Shown here: positions 18,416-28,464 of the stretch, one piece after another
Numbering within the stretch: the stretch's first letter is position 1
Layout: each line of letters opens with the position of its first letter
Assembly (NCBI RefSeq): GCF_030848475.1
Contig: NZ_JAVDDS010000001.1
Location: 1 to 64,000 of the forward strand
DNA: 64,000 nt
Direction of reading: 5' to 3'
DNA from: Herbivorax alkaliphila
GTDB lineage: Bacteria; Bacillota; Clostridia; Acetivibrionales; Acetivibrionaceae
The notes under the pieces: generated by a model
Told to the model about the DNA's origin: nothing
Seen by the model: only the letters and a program-made list of their open reading frames with translations
Databases searched by the model: none
Translations under genes and position numbers: made by a program

Positions 18416-20860
18416 TTAATCTGATAATTCCCTTTCCTGCCACTGACTTTTGGTGATTAATACCTTCCTAGGTTTACTTCCCTCAAAAGAACCAACTATA
18501 CCTTGTGCTTCCATGCTGTCTAATATTCTCGCAGCCCTAGAATATCCTATTTTAAATTTTCTTTGTATCAAGGAAGTTGAAGCCTGCCCCTGTTCAATAA
18601 CCATGTTTATAACTTGAGGTAATAATTCATCCTCATTATTGCTGTCCTTTTTTGTTGACTCCACCTGGCTATCTATCTCTTTTAAGATGTTTTCATCATA
18701 TCTGGACGTCTCCTTTGATTTAATAAAGGAAACTATTGATTCAACCTCTTTATCAGTTATAAAAGCTCCCTGAACTCTTACAGGCTTTGAAACACCTAGT
18801 GGACTAAACAACATATCCCCTTTGCCCAAAAGTTTTTCTGCTCCTGACATATCTAATATTGTACGAGAATCTATCTGTGACGAAACGGCAAAAGATATTC
18901 TTGAAGGCACATTAGCTTTAATTACACCTGTTATTACATTTACAGAAGGTCTTTGAGTTGCAATTACTAAGTGCATTCCTGCAGCCCTTGCCATCTGAGC
19001 TAACCTGCAAATACAATCTTCAACATCATTAGGTGCTACCATCATAAGATCAGAAAGCTCATCAATTATTATTACTATTTGAGGAAGAGTCTCTTTCCCC
19101 TGCTTTTCCATTATATCATTGTAACCTTTTAAATCTCTTACACTATTGTCTGCAAAAAGTTTATACCTATTGGTCATTTCATGTACCGCCCAGTTTAAGG
19201 CTCCTGCAGCCTTCTTAGGCTCGGTTATCACTGGAATTAAAAGGTGAGGAATTCCATTGTACACTCCTAGCTCTACTACTTTGGGGTCTATCATCAAAAA
19301 TCTCACTTCATCTGGAGAAGCTTTATAAATTAAACTGGCTATCAATGTATTTATACAAACACTTTTTCCCGAGCCAGTAGCTCCAGCAATAAGCAAATGA
19401 GGCATTGTAGCTATATCTGCTATAACTGAAGTCCCTGCAATATCTTTTCCAACCGCAAAAGAGAGTTTTGATGTATGCTTTGAAAATTTATAAGAGTCAA
19501 TTACTTCCCTTAGTAAGACTGGCGTAACTTCTGTATTTGGAATTTCAATGCCAACAGCTGCTTTTCCTGGTATAGGTGCCTCTATTCTCACACATGTTGC
19601 CGCAAGATTTAGAGCAATATCATCTGTAAGATTTACAATTTTACTCACTTTAACTCCATAATCAGGTTGAACCTCATATCTTGTTACTGAAGGTCCTTCG
19701 CTTACATTTAAAATTTTAGCCTTAACTCCAAAACTATTTAAAGTATCAATAAGCTTTTTGGCATTTCTTCCAGAATCAACTCCTACTAGCTCAGAGTTCT
19801 TTTCAATGCAAGGCTTTTTTAATAATTCCATTGGAGGAATAACATTATTTAAGCTTTTCTTTCTCATTTTATCATTATCTTTTTGAATACAATTTTCTTC
19901 ATCGTCTCTATTCTTTTGTTCTGTATAAAAACGATAGTTTAACACATTCTCATAATCAGAACCATTCTTATAAACCTCAGAGTCTACAACCTTTTCCTCT
20001 TTAGCATCATTATCTTGAACATTTGAAATCTTTGAAATCTTCAAAACCTCATCATTTTCCCTTCCACTTTCCACATTATCCTTCACTTTTTCTTCTACGT
20101 CTTTTTCTATATTATCTTTCTCTTTTTGTTCTACGTCTTTTTCTATTTCGTCTTTTATATCATCCCCATCATATTCTTCTGATTTATCAAATTCACCCTC
20201 TTTATCGTCATACATTTCATCTTTTTCCAATATAGTTTCCTTTTCTTTTAAGAAGTTTGTAGAATCAAAAATATCGGGGTTTTCGTCATTACTTATTATT
20301 TTATTTTCTGTTAATTCACTATCTTCCAATTTTTTATCTTCATACTTTTTATCGCTGTCCTCCATTTCCTCTTTTGATTTCTTAATGATCCTTTTGAAAA
20401 CAGAATCTGAATAATTAACTGTTTCAACCCAATTATCAACTTTCTCTCTGAGCTCTTTGTTGTCATCTTCTAAAAAATTTTCTTTATTTCTTGAAGAGTT
20501 ATCATTTTCATCTTTATCTATGACAAAATTTATATTTTTGTTGTCAAGTTTCTTTAATTTATATTTTTCTTCATCATAAATTTCATTTTCCTCATTAAAA
20601 TTTGTTTTTAAATCCTTAGATTCAAAACTTTTTATATCTTTAGATTTGTTCTTGATAATCTTTTTACGAGTTTTTGAAAAAGACCCTATTAAAAATAACC
20701 CACATATTAAAATAAAAAATAAAATTAAAATTCTTGCAACAGTACTTACTAAAAAGTAAAATAATGCAATTAACAAAATTTCAGTTAAAACAAGAAAGAC
20801 ACGCCTTCTCCTTATTTTGACATTTTCTCTTTTGTATCTTGTCTTTTTCATTGATGACAT
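18416..20860 (-). CDS. FtsK/SpoIIIE family DNA translocase
   Basis: ATP-driven double-stranded DNA pump for chromosome segregation at the septum. About 814 residues: two N-terminal membrane helices, a very long acidic and Lys-rich linker (about 75-340), then the motor. Walker A is GATGSGKS (about residue 492), Walker B is IVIIIDEL, and a C-terminal winged-helix gamma domain ends the protein. Most FtsK/SpoIIIE proteins have four membrane helices, so the N-terminus is short. I prefer ATG 20860 with AAAGGTGG about 11 bp upstream; GTG 20875 is an alternative but sits within the ribosome binding site. Division (FtsK) and sporulation (SpoIIIE) roles cannot be separated here. Confidence 0.93.
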   Translation of the reverse strand: MSSMKKTRYKRENVKIRRRRVFLVLTEILLIALFYFLVSTVARILILFFILICGLFLIGSFSKTRKKIIKNKSKDIKSFESKDLKTNFNEENEIYDEEKYKLKKLDNKNINFVIDKDENDNSSRNKENFLEDDNKELREKVDNWVETVNYSDSVFKRIIKKSKEEMEDSDKKYEDKKLEDSELTENKIISNDENPDIFDSTNFLKEKETILEKDEMYDDKEGEFDKSEEYDGDDIKDEIEKDVEQKEKDNIEKDVEEKVKDNVESGRENDEVLKISKISNVQDNDAKEEKVVDSEVYKNGSDYENVLNYRFYTEQKNRDDEENCIQKDNDKMRKKSLNNVIPPMELLKKPCIEKNSELVGVDSGRNAKKLIDTLNSFGVKAKILNVSEGPSVTRYEVQPDYGVKVSKIVNLTDDIALNLAATCVRIEAPIPGKAAVGIEIPNTEVTPVLLREVIDSYKFSKHTSKLSFAVGKDIAGTSVIADIATMPHLLIAGATGSGKSVCINTLIASLIYKASPDEVRFLMIDPKVVELGVYNGIPHLLIPVITEPKKAAGALNWAVHEMTNRYKLFADNSVRDLKGYNDIMEKQGKETLPQIVIIIDELSDLMMVAPNDVEDCICRLAQMARAAGMHLVIATQRPSVNVITGVIKANVPSRISFAVSSQIDSRTILDMSGAEKLLGKGDMLFSPLGVSKPVRVQGAFITDKEVESIVSFIKSKETSRYDENILKEIDSQVESTKKDSNNEDELLPQVINMVIEQGQASTSLIQRKFKIGYSRAARILDSMEAQGIVGSFEGSKPRKVLITKSQWQERELSD

Positions 20861-20985
20861 AGTTTTAGCTACCACCTTTGCTTTATCAACAGGTAATTGT
20901 TGTAGATATGATTTTTACATAATTCTAATTATAACTATAACACAAAACGTCACCAGCCTCAAATTATCGACAAATTACTGTATAT

Positions 20986-21030
20986 ATATATATATATATA
21001 TTAAAGGTGAAAAAACATTTTTTTTACTAG
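20986..21030 (+). repeat. Possible degenerate MITE-like copy with TA run
   Basis: ATATATATTAAAGGTGAA matches the start of the MITE-like family, but here it is preceded by a TA dinucleotide run (20982-21002), so part of the match may be chance. Confidence 0.3.
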
Positions 21031-21122
21031 AAGATTTATAAATGCATGATATAATAGTCTATATCAGTAAATACATTTTGTAAGTTAAACTTTATTACTA
21101 AAAAGGAAAGGCTGATTTTAAC

Positions 21123-21725
21123 ATGAAAGAGATGCAAAATAAAAAAACAGATACCTATAACTTCATGGCTTTTTTATCAAGACTAAAATATATAAACCGT
21201 TGGAGCCTTATGAAAAATACCGAGACAGAAAACATTGCCGAACACAGTCTTCAAGTCGCCATGATTGCTCATATTCTTGCAGTTATTAAAAACAAATACT
21301 TCAACGGTAAAGTAAACGCTGACAGATGTGCCATATTGTCTTTATATCACGATGCAAATGAAACAATAACAGGAGATCTTCCTACTCCTATCAAGTATTT
21401 CAACCATGAAATGAGAGAAGTTTTTAAAAATATAGAAGATAGGGCAACTGACAAAATTCTATCTATGCTGCCCGACGATATGAAAAAAACATACAGGGAC
21501 ATACTAATCCAAGATCAAAATGAAGAATGGCTTCTAGTAAAAGCGGCTGACAAAATTTCTGCATATATAAAATGTATTGAAGAAGAAAAGTCAGGTAACA
21601 ATGAATTTAAACAGGCAAAAAAAACTCTGTATTCATCTATTTGTAAAATTGGACTTTTAGAAGTTGACTTTTTTATGGAGAAATTTATACCTGGATTTTA
21701 TCTATCTCTTGATGAATTCGACTGA
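21123..21725 (+). CDS. HD-domain 5'-deoxynucleotidase, YfbR-like
   Basis: Cytoplasmic metal-dependent phosphohydrolase, 200 residues, of the YfbR family, which dephosphorylates deoxynucleoside 5'-monophosphates. HD motifs are visible: NIAEHSLQVAMIAH (first His), LYHDANETITGDLPTP (the HD pair with the conserved Glu), and VKAADKISAY (last Asp). ATG is preceded by AAGGAAAGG. It is divergently placed from the FtsK-like gene and probably transcribed alone. Confidence 0.9.
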   Translation: MKEMQNKKTDTYNFMAFLSRLKYINRWSLMKNTETENIAEHSLQVAMIAHILAVIKNKYFNGKVNADRCAILSLYHDANETITGDLPTPIKYFNHEMREVFKNIEDRATDKILSMLPDDMKKTYRDILIQDQNEEWLLVKAADKISAYIKCIEEEKSGNNEFKQAKKTLYSSICKIGLLEVDFFMEKFIPGFYLSLDEFD

Positions 21726-21726
21726 A

Positions 21727-21798
21727 ACTGGTTTAACTTTAGCTAAACATTGAATCTCCACCTTAAGATTATAAGAGAAGCTTCTAGGATTTTGAGGA
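21727..21798 (-). repeat. Degenerate dispersed hairpin element, copy D
   Basis: Contains GTTTAACTTTAGCTAAAC, an imperfect form of the terminal hairpin, and TCTCCACCTTAAGATT, matching inner parts of the intact copies. It lies immediately after the YfbR-like stop codon. Confidence 0.6.
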
Positions 21799-21832
21799 TA
21801 AAATAACAGAAGTTTGTAAGTCCACTTGCAAA

Positions 21833-24193
21833 CTATATAAACATTGCTTTTAATTTTCCGCTATTTCTTTTTACGTACTTTTTGATGTGTTTGAACATAT
21901 CCAATCCACTTTTTATGTCTTCATTTGTAGGTTCTATTCCACCGTATTTAGATTTGTTAAAGGTCTCTACAAAGCTATATATATCTATACCTTTTTCATC
22001 AAAAACTCTAGTCGCATAATTTGAAGGGGTTTCATATTTTTTAATACCTAAATCTATCTTGTTTAAAATATTTTCTGTTTTCTTAAAAATGCTTTCAAGA
22101 GCTTCTTTTCTACCATATTTAAAAACCCTATCTTCCCATACACTATAACGAATAAAAATAAATATTCTTACAAATACCCAAAACATAAAAATCAAATATG
22201 GTATTAATAAAAGTTTAATCCACAATGGTGTATCTAAAAATATAAGCCATATATAAGATGATATATCTTTTACTTTTTCCCTAACATTTATTAAAAATAA
22301 AATAAATTCACTGGTTCTTTCGTTTGAAACAGTTGGCTCAAATGTCATCCATCCATAACCTGCTATAAAAATCTCTGGAAATGCATGGGCATCTTTTTGC
22401 CTTACAACATATTTGCCTGTTTCCTCATCTATTTCATCTGCCACATATCCTTCCACATATCTTGCAGGCAACCCTGCTGCTCTTGCTAAAACAACCATTG
22501 CAGCTGCATAATGAATACATATTCCACTTTTGCTTTCAAAAATAAAGAAATCAATATAGTCTTTGCTATTAGCTGCTGTTGGAGGAGATAAATCATACAC
22601 AAATTCTGAATCATGAAAAAATTGTTCAATTGCCACTGCCTTATCATAATCACTTTTTTCTCCCTCAACAATTTCTTCTGCTAGTCTATATATTCTCTTT
22701 GGTAATTGTTCCGGCAAACTTGTAAAATTGTCATAAGCAATATTCATTTCCTTTCTAGCTTCATCCAATATTCTTTTTTTTTCAATGCTAAAATTTGGCT
22801 TATCATCATACCTTAAAATTTCAACGTTTTCGCTTTCTAGAATATAATCTCCATAGTCTAATAATAACTTTACAATATCCCTATCTAATAATCTCATAAT
22901 TTGAAATTGTGTTGACGAATATGAAAATTCCCTCGACATGTAATTAAAAGAATATATGTCGTTTCTATAAGGCTCTTCTTCCACATCTAAAAAACAAAAA
23001 CCAAGCTCATTTTTATATACCTCTCTACCATCAATAAGTTTTACATTTGTTATCCCATTAGATGTCATGAAATTTCTTCCTATAGAATATCTTGAATAAA
23101 TAACAGCTTCACTTTCTTTATTTAAAGCTAAAGTATACCCTTCATCAGTAACAATATCTACTAATTTATTAAGTTTTTCATCTACTCCTTCTAATCTCTC
23201 AAGAAATCTAATAATAGTGTCAAGCTTCATAAGCCTTGTAACATTTATATCTAATTTATATCCATCAGTTAACCATTTATTTTCTATTAACCATTGATTG
23301 TTTTCATATTTATCCCAACTCCTGCTTTTTAGATACAGAGGTTCTTTGGCTTCAACTTCAAATAATACATTTTCTGTCAAAGGTGCAGTTGCTGCACCAA
23401 CATATCTATTCCTTGTATAATCCATAGGATTGAATATTCCCAAATCACCACTACTTTGAATAACCTCTTGAACTGTTGTATTTACCGGATCTATTGCCTC
23501 ACCTATTATGCTATCTAAATAAGCAAGCTTCGGTATTGTATTAGGTTTAGGAACTGTCATGGAAAAAAATACAGATATCAAAACCAAAATAACAGCTGAG
23601 CCCAAGTACCATTTATTAATTTGAAAAACACTTTTTTGATCTCCATAAGAACCTTCTCTTCTGTTTTTTTCTATATATATTAAAAAAAACAAAACAAGAA
23701 AAATCACAAAAGCAACCTCAATTGTTCCATCTGTTTTTGTTGACTGTAATATAAAGGGTACAATGCTAATTAAAAGAATAGAACTAATTCTAAACCGAAT
23801 AGATGTAAAATAAAAAACTGTACAGGAAAAAAAATACGAAGCTATTAAAATAGTCATGTAATAAAACTCCATAATATGTGTATTGTTTTCAGTGCCAGAA
23901 CTTATGAACCATAAAATATAATTTACACTGTATTTACTTCCAAATATATTTATACCAATAATGACTAACCCTATGTAAATGATACTAATTGCAACAAAAA
24001 CCATTCCACCTTTTATGCCTTTCCCTTTTGTATGTATACATACAAAAAACAGGAAACTATTTATTAAAGATATAGTTATTAATGTCATAATTATAGATGT
24101 ACCAAATAAAGAGCTCATAGCCCAATAAGCAGCTGCAATAGAAAATAGAAGGGGCAATATATAGTTTTTATAACCTTTTAACTTATCTTTCAT
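21833..24193 (-). CDS. Membrane transglutaminase-like protein
   Basis: A 786-residue protein with about six to seven N-terminal membrane helices (to about residue 215), a large extracellular part with a transglutaminase-like cysteine peptidase core (about 470-600), one more helix near 625-650 and a cytoplasmic tail. The triad is visible: Cys in SKSGICIHYAAAM, His in DAHAFPEIF and the acidic residue in FEPT. ATG is preceded by AAAGGAGC. It is the last gene of a MoxR-DUF58-transglutaminase set, a widespread arrangement thought to act on envelope proteins. The substrate is unknown. Confidence 0.9.
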   Translation of the reverse strand: MKDKLKGYKNYILPLLFSIAAAYWAMSSLFGTSIIMTLITISLINSFLFFVCIHTKGKGIKGGMVFVAISIIYIGLVIIGINIFGSKYSVNYILWFISSGTENNTHIMEFYYMTILIASYFFSCTVFYFTSIRFRISSILLISIVPFILQSTKTDGTIEVAFVIFLVLFFLIYIEKNRREGSYGDQKSVFQINKWYLGSAVILVLISVFFSMTVPKPNTIPKLAYLDSIIGEAIDPVNTTVQEVIQSSGDLGIFNPMDYTRNRYVGAATAPLTENVLFEVEAKEPLYLKSRSWDKYENNQWLIENKWLTDGYKLDINVTRLMKLDTIIRFLERLEGVDEKLNKLVDIVTDEGYTLALNKESEAVIYSRYSIGRNFMTSNGITNVKLIDGREVYKNELGFCFLDVEEEPYRNDIYSFNYMSREFSYSSTQFQIMRLLDRDIVKLLLDYGDYILESENVEILRYDDKPNFSIEKKRILDEARKEMNIAYDNFTSLPEQLPKRIYRLAEEIVEGEKSDYDKAVAIEQFFHDSEFVYDLSPPTAANSKDYIDFFIFESKSGICIHYAAAMVVLARAAGLPARYVEGYVADEIDEETGKYVVRQKDAHAFPEIFIAGYGWMTFEPTVSNERTSEFILFLINVREKVKDISSYIWLIFLDTPLWIKLLLIPYLIFMFWVFVRIFIFIRYSVWEDRVFKYGRKEALESIFKKTENILNKIDLGIKKYETPSNYATRVFDEKGIDIYSFVETFNKSKYGGIEPTNEDIKSGLDMFKHIKKYVKRNSGKLKAMFI

Positions 24194-24230
24194 GGCAAGC
24201 TCCTTTCAAGAAAATTCCCTAGCAACCCCC

Positions 24231-24295
24231 TATGGTTCCTTTCGATGGTTCCTTTCGATGGTTCCTTTCGATGGTTCCTTTCGATGGCTACTTTG
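24231..24295. repeat. 13-bp tandem repeat
   Basis: Unit GATGGTTCCTTTC repeated four times (24231-24282, first base varied), then a degenerate fifth unit. It lies in the 208-bp gap between the DUF58 and transglutaminase genes, just above the latter's ribosome binding site. The unit length is not a multiple of three, which argues against the open frame that crosses it being a gene. Confidence 0.9.
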
Positions 24296-24401
24296 TATCC
24301 TAGTTTGCGTATATGAGCAGTTTCACATAACAAAACTCTCAGCCTGAGAACCTTTCTTAAACCTAGCAAGGGGTTTCTCTTGCCAATCCCCTGCATAGAA
24401 A

Positions 24402-25715
24402 TTACAAAAAAACTCTATTAAGATCTTCAACTGCATCTATTACCCACAGGCTCCCCACTCTTGCTCTTGAGAATAAAGTGTTTTTCTCATTACTTTCACT
24501 ATCTTCAAAACCCTTTATCATAACTAAATCTATGGAAACTCCAAAATCTAAAAATTTGTTAATTTCATTTGCCAGTAGATTATCTTCATTTCCCGTAAAA
24601 ACAACAGCGTCACCTATTTCAGAATAGCGTTTTTGCCCATTTTGAGCAATAATATTTACTGGAGGAATTCTATTTGAAGATTTAGAATCTAAAGACCATT
24701 TAAATTCAAAGTGTGCAAGTCTGTGTTGAAGCTGAGAAATATTTTTTGTGTCTGCCAAAGGATATCTATCCCATTTATTACCCTCAAATAACCATACATC
24801 AACTTCTCTTCCAAATACAACATTAGCATTTGCTATTGCAATTACCGCCTCAAGTACTTTTTCTTCAACGATTAAAACTTCCTCCCCTTTTTGACTCTCA
24901 CTTTTTTTACTTTTCAATCTTGCTAACAAATCTCTTTTCTGAGTTTTCTCTACCCCGTGGGAATTAATATACGAATCTACAATAAGAACTTTTTTTACAA
25001 CACCAGTTCCCTCCTCTTTTCTAACCATTAGAGAATCATTTTTGGCAGACAACTTCCAATGAATTTTATGCAAAGGGTCTCCAGGTATATATTGCCTAAA
25101 TTCGTATCCTGGCTCTCCCCCCCATGTTAAAAGATTATTTGCTGCATTTGCTGTATCCTCTTTTGAATTTGCATCATTTGAGTTTTTAATTATTTTATTG
25201 TTTGGTTTAATATGTACAAGTTTAGGTGTTACTATCAATTCCCCCATGTTTTTTTTCTCTTTTATTTCATCTAAAAGAGAAATTTTTAAAACTCCCATAT
25301 AATCTTTCAATATAATACTTTTAACACCTATCTTCGCCACACCTCTGCACTTTGCCCTGTATCCAACCGTTATAGTCTTTGATTGCATAGGACCAAGAAA
25401 AATGCTTATGTTAGGTGGATGAGAAATGCTAAGATTTAGTGCTTCAATAAAGGAAACAGTTATAAAAGGTGCTGGAAGAATGGATTTATTTTTTATAGTT
25501 AAGTTAATCTCTGTTAATCTATCTTTTTCAACTTCAGTATTTGGAACCTGAAAAAAAATATCCAGTCTAGATTTTACAGGATATGTGAATATCATGGAAA
25601 TTGCCGGTGCAAAAATAAGAGTATACAACATCAGCATACTGGATTCTCCACCAATTATGTAATTATATAAAAAAACAAAGACTATCATTAAAAAATACAC
25701 AACAAATTTAATCAT
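24402..25715 (-). CDS. DUF58 (von Willebrand A-like) protein
   Basis: A 437-residue protein with two N-terminal membrane helices, a beta-rich extracellular middle and the DUF58 core. The family hallmark is GEPGYEFRQYIPGD with IHWKLSAK near residues 195-220. DUF58 proteins are vWA-like partners of MoxR ATPases. Starts 22 bp after the MoxR gene, so the two are one operon. The last part of the vWA region (from about 280) is weakly conserved. Molecular role unknown. Confidence 0.9.
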   Translation of the reverse strand: MIKFVVYFLMIVFVFLYNYIIGGESSMLMLYTLIFAPAISMIFTYPVKSRLDIFFQVPNTEVEKDRLTEINLTIKNKSILPAPFITVSFIEALNLSISHPPNISIFLGPMQSKTITVGYRAKCRGVAKIGVKSIILKDYMGVLKISLLDEIKEKKNMGELIVTPKLVHIKPNNKIIKNSNDANSKEDTANAANNLLTWGGEPGYEFRQYIPGDPLHKIHWKLSAKNDSLMVRKEEGTGVVKKVLIVDSYINSHGVEKTQKRDLLARLKSKKSESQKGEEVLIVEEKVLEAVIAIANANVVFGREVDVWLFEGNKWDRYPLADTKNISQLQHRLAHFEFKWSLDSKSSNRIPPVNIIAQNGQKRYSEIGDAVVFTGNEDNLLANEINKFLDFGVSIDLVMIKGFEDSESNEKNTLFSRARVGSLWVIDAVEDLNRVFL

Positions 25716-25737
25716 AATACACGCCCTTTTAAATTTA

Positions 25738-26679
25738 TCACAGTGCTAAATCTAAAGCTGGAACTTTTACATTTAAAAGAACCTCTTCTATAACATTGTC
25801 TGATGTAATATTTTCCATTTTAGCTTCCTGATTCATTATTATTCTATGGGATAAGACAGGTATTGCCATATCTTGAATATCATCAGGCAAAACATAATCT
25901 CTCCCCTTAATGTACGCCCAAGCCTTTGATGCTCTGTACAAATTGAGACTTCCTCTTGGACTGCATCCGACTGTAATATGTTGGTTTTCCCTTGTTTCAC
26001 TGACAATTTCAATAATATATGATTTTAAACACTCTTCAACTTTAACATTTCTTACATCTTCCTGAAATTTCAATAAGTCAGAAGTACTACAAACTGGGCT
26101 CAATTTACGCAAAGGATTTTCAATTCCAAATCTATCAATAATAAGTTTTTCTTCGCTTTTGCTTGGATAACCTATGGTGAGTTTAAGGAAAAACCTGTCC
26201 ATCTGTGCTTCAGGCAAAGGATATGTACCAAAACTTTCAATTGGATTTTGAGTTGCCAATACCATAAAAGGTTTAGGTATTGGATATGTTTTCCCATCTA
26301 CTGTCACCTGATATTCTTCCATAATTTCCAACAAACTTGATTGAGTTTTAGGTGAAGATCTGTTTATTTCATCAGCCAGCAAAAAGTTGCACATAGCTGC
26401 ACCTTCTCTATATTCAAATTCTCTAGTAGCAGGGTTAAACATTGAAAACCCCATTATATCCGAAGGCATTACATCAGGAGTAAACTGAATTCTATTAAAC
26501 ATTCCATTTACAGAACGAGCCATACACGCCACAATTTGAGTTTTTCCTACTCCAGGAACGTCCTCTATTAATACATGACCATCATTTAACAGTGCCACAA
26601 GAAAGTGTTTCAATACAAACCTCTTACCAACAATGACTTTTTCCATATTGTCCAGCAACTCTTCCACACTTTTAACCAT
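25738..26679 (-). CDS. MoxR-family AAA+ ATPase
   Basis: Cytoplasmic AAA+ chaperone-like ATPase, 313 residues. Walker A is EDVPGVGKTQ, Walker B FLLADEINR, with sensor I in LATQNPIE and sensor 2 in GCSPRGSLNL. ATG 26679 is preceded by AGGGGTG; an in-frame GTG at 26688 lies within that site. First gene of the MoxR-DUF58-transglutaminase operon; such ATPases are thought to activate or assemble the vWA partner. Confidence 0.94.
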   Translation of the reverse strand: MVKSVEELLDNMEKVIVGKRFVLKHFLVALLNDGHVLIEDVPGVGKTQIVACMARSVNGMFNRIQFTPDVMPSDIMGFSMFNPATREFEYREGAAMCNFLLADEINRSSPKTQSSLLEIMEEYQVTVDGKTYPIPKPFMVLATQNPIESFGTYPLPEAQMDRFFLKLTIGYPSKSEEKLIIDRFGIENPLRKLSPVCSTSDLLKFQEDVRNVKVEECLKSYIIEIVSETRENQHITVGCSPRGSLNLYRASKAWAYIKGRDYVLPDDIQDMAIPVLSHRIIMNQEAKMENITSDNVIEEVLLNVKVPALDLAL

Positions 26680-26836
26680 AGTGTACACCCCTAATTCTCT
26701 TTAGTTTTTAACATTCATTGGATAATGATTTTTAGAAACAGCAAAAAAGCAATGACCTTTTTCAAAATGCTCACTATATATTTTATCACAACTTTTTAAT
26801 ATTTTCTATAGATTTTACTGTTTCTTCACGGTAAAA

Positions 26837-28141
26837 TCACCATTCCAAGAAAAGCCATAATGTACCATATATATTTAATGCCACTGAAAACACTATTAAA
26901 GGTATAATAGATACTGTTACAGGTATTTCATATTTCTTAAAATTATTTATTTTTGAGCCTTTAATTAAAACATATAAAAAAGCCATAGGAAGCATATCAA
27001 TAAAGTACCTGAGACCAAATTGCCAGCCGCCTAAAGTTCTATGGCTTAATGTAACAAGAAAATGTAATAAAATAGTGCCTGGTATCAATAAATCAAACAT
27101 ATTAAGCTTTATTTTTTTTCTTAAAGCCATAAAAATTGATGTAAAAAAACTAAAAAGAAATACAATATAAAATGGATTGGCAAGATAAAAAGCAAAACCA
27201 TTAAACTTTGGAAACTGTATTTTATAATTCTCATTTAGTGGCAATCTAAATATATTTCCCCAATTATTCAAAAAATAATTTATATTAAATTGACCATCAG
27301 GTTCATTTACATATTCTAGAAGGTACTGCCTACCAAAATCAAGTGGATTCCCAAACCTTATAAAATTATATGCAGCATATGAAAAACCTATAAAAGCAGG
27401 AATTATTGATAATTTTACTAATACCTTTAAAAAAAACTTTGTATCAAAACCTTCTTTTTTAAGTTTTTGATATACAATGTACATATACACAGGAAAATAA
27501 ACTATTTGAAAGGGTCTGCATCCAACTGCCATGGCCCACAATGCTAATGCTAAATACCAATGAGCCTTCTTGTCCGAAGTAATGAAGAATATAGAAAAAC
27601 ATGTTAGTGCAAAATTAAGAGACTGCGCCTGATACCACACGCCCCCCATTACAGACACAGATATTAAATTAGATCCAAAAGCTAAAAAAACCGCCCACAT
27701 TACCGCACTAAAATCACTTAATTTCCACCTCTTACACAACATATATATTGCTAAAAATGCAAGTATGGCATATAGCGAAGTAACAAGAGAACTTGGAGTT
27801 TCTTCTCCAAAAAATATTGCCAAAAAAAACATTGGCACTGTCGGAAATGGCGGAAAACTAAGATAAACTTTATCTTGATAATATGCTAACTCAAGCCATG
27901 GATAGTCTTGTCCTAAATGAGTTTGTCCACTAAGCCAAGCATTGGCCTGTAACGTATAGGAATCCCAATGGCTATTATGCATTATTGTCTGATTAAGAGC
28001 TGAGTAGAGATAACCATACATAATAATCGCTAAAATTAAAAATATTATAAAAAACTTGTATTTATTTAAAAACTTATAAATTAAATTGTCACCAGAACCA
28101 GCCTGAGATTTTTTATTTGAGTTATTACGCTTTTTTTTCAT
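26837..28141 (-). CDS. Polytopic membrane protein, GT-C glycosyltransferase-like
   Basis: A 434-residue integral membrane protein with about 10-11 helices after a basic N-terminus. The first extracellular loop, after helix 1, carries HWDSYTLQANAWLSG and a Pro-rich FPPFPTVP stretch. This layout is typical of GT-C glycosyltransferases that use polyprenyl-phosphate sugars, where an acidic residue in loop 1 is catalytic. Assignment to a numbered family is not possible by eye. It is divergent from a GT2 polyprenyl-phosphate glycosyltransferase gene, which could supply its donor. Confidence 0.65.
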   Translation of the reverse strand: MKKKRNNSNKKSQAGSGDNLIYKFLNKYKFFIIFLILAIIMYGYLYSALNQTIMHNSHWDSYTLQANAWLSGQTHLGQDYPWLELAYYQDKVYLSFPPFPTVPMFFLAIFFGEETPSSLVTSLYAILAFLAIYMLCKRWKLSDFSAVMWAVFLAFGSNLISVSVMGGVWYQAQSLNFALTCFSIFFITSDKKAHWYLALALWAMAVGCRPFQIVYFPVYMYIVYQKLKKEGFDTKFFLKVLVKLSIIPAFIGFSYAAYNFIRFGNPLDFGRQYLLEYVNEPDGQFNINYFLNNWGNIFRLPLNENYKIQFPKFNGFAFYLANPFYIVFLFSFFTSIFMALRKKIKLNMFDLLIPGTILLHFLVTLSHRTLGGWQFGLRYFIDMLPMAFLYVLIKGSKINNFKKYEIPVTVSIIPLIVFSVALNIYGTLWLFLEW

Positions 28142-28335
28142 ATTAAATATTATCCTCCCTTACTTTTACAATAAATCTACTCTCCTTAGCCTCTGACTTC
28201 TATTAAAATTTTAGCACAAATTATATTATTTATCTATATCTCATCTTTTTTATATCCAACGGATAATTTTTTATCTATTATAGCACCATAGCATTCTAAG
28301 CATTTTATTTTCAAAAGTTATATAAAAATCCACAC
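28142..28335. other. Divergent intergenic region
   Basis: AT-rich region upstream of the GT-C-like gene on the minus strand. No gene or clear promoter for that strand seen. Confidence 0.35.
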
Positions 28336-28392
28336 ATGTTGAAAATATGGAAGAAACATTGTTCTTCACTTAATATATACACCCTTAATCAG
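28336..28392 (-). repeat. MITE-like repeat, copy at 28.3 kb
   Basis: On the minus strand it reads GGGTGTATATATTAAGTGAA, then AGAACAATGTTTCTTCCATA and an A/T-rich tail. The core GAAGAACAATGTTTCTTC is itself almost palindromic. It matches the copy at 61435-61515 over about 45 bp. Confidence 0.6.
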
Positions 28393-28398
28393 TGAGGC

Positions 28399-28426
28399 TT
28401 GATTTTTTTATGAAATGTTTTATAAT
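28399..28426 (+). promoter_or_regulatory. Candidate promoter of the GT2 gene
   Basis: TTGATT, 16-bp spacer, TATAAT; 39 bp before the start codon. Confidence 0.5.
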
Positions 28427-28464
28427 TTATATAGTAAAGTATTATTTATAAAAAGGACTTTTTT

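Noticed and set aside
20982-21002. TA dinucleotide run as an origin or regulatory site
   Set aside because: A simple repeat in AT-rich DNA with no DnaA boxes or other supporting signals.
24190-24396. 68-residue minus-strand frame between the DUF58 and transglutaminase genes
   Set aside because: It is built on a 13-bp tandem repeat, has no good ribosome binding site and no family resemblance.
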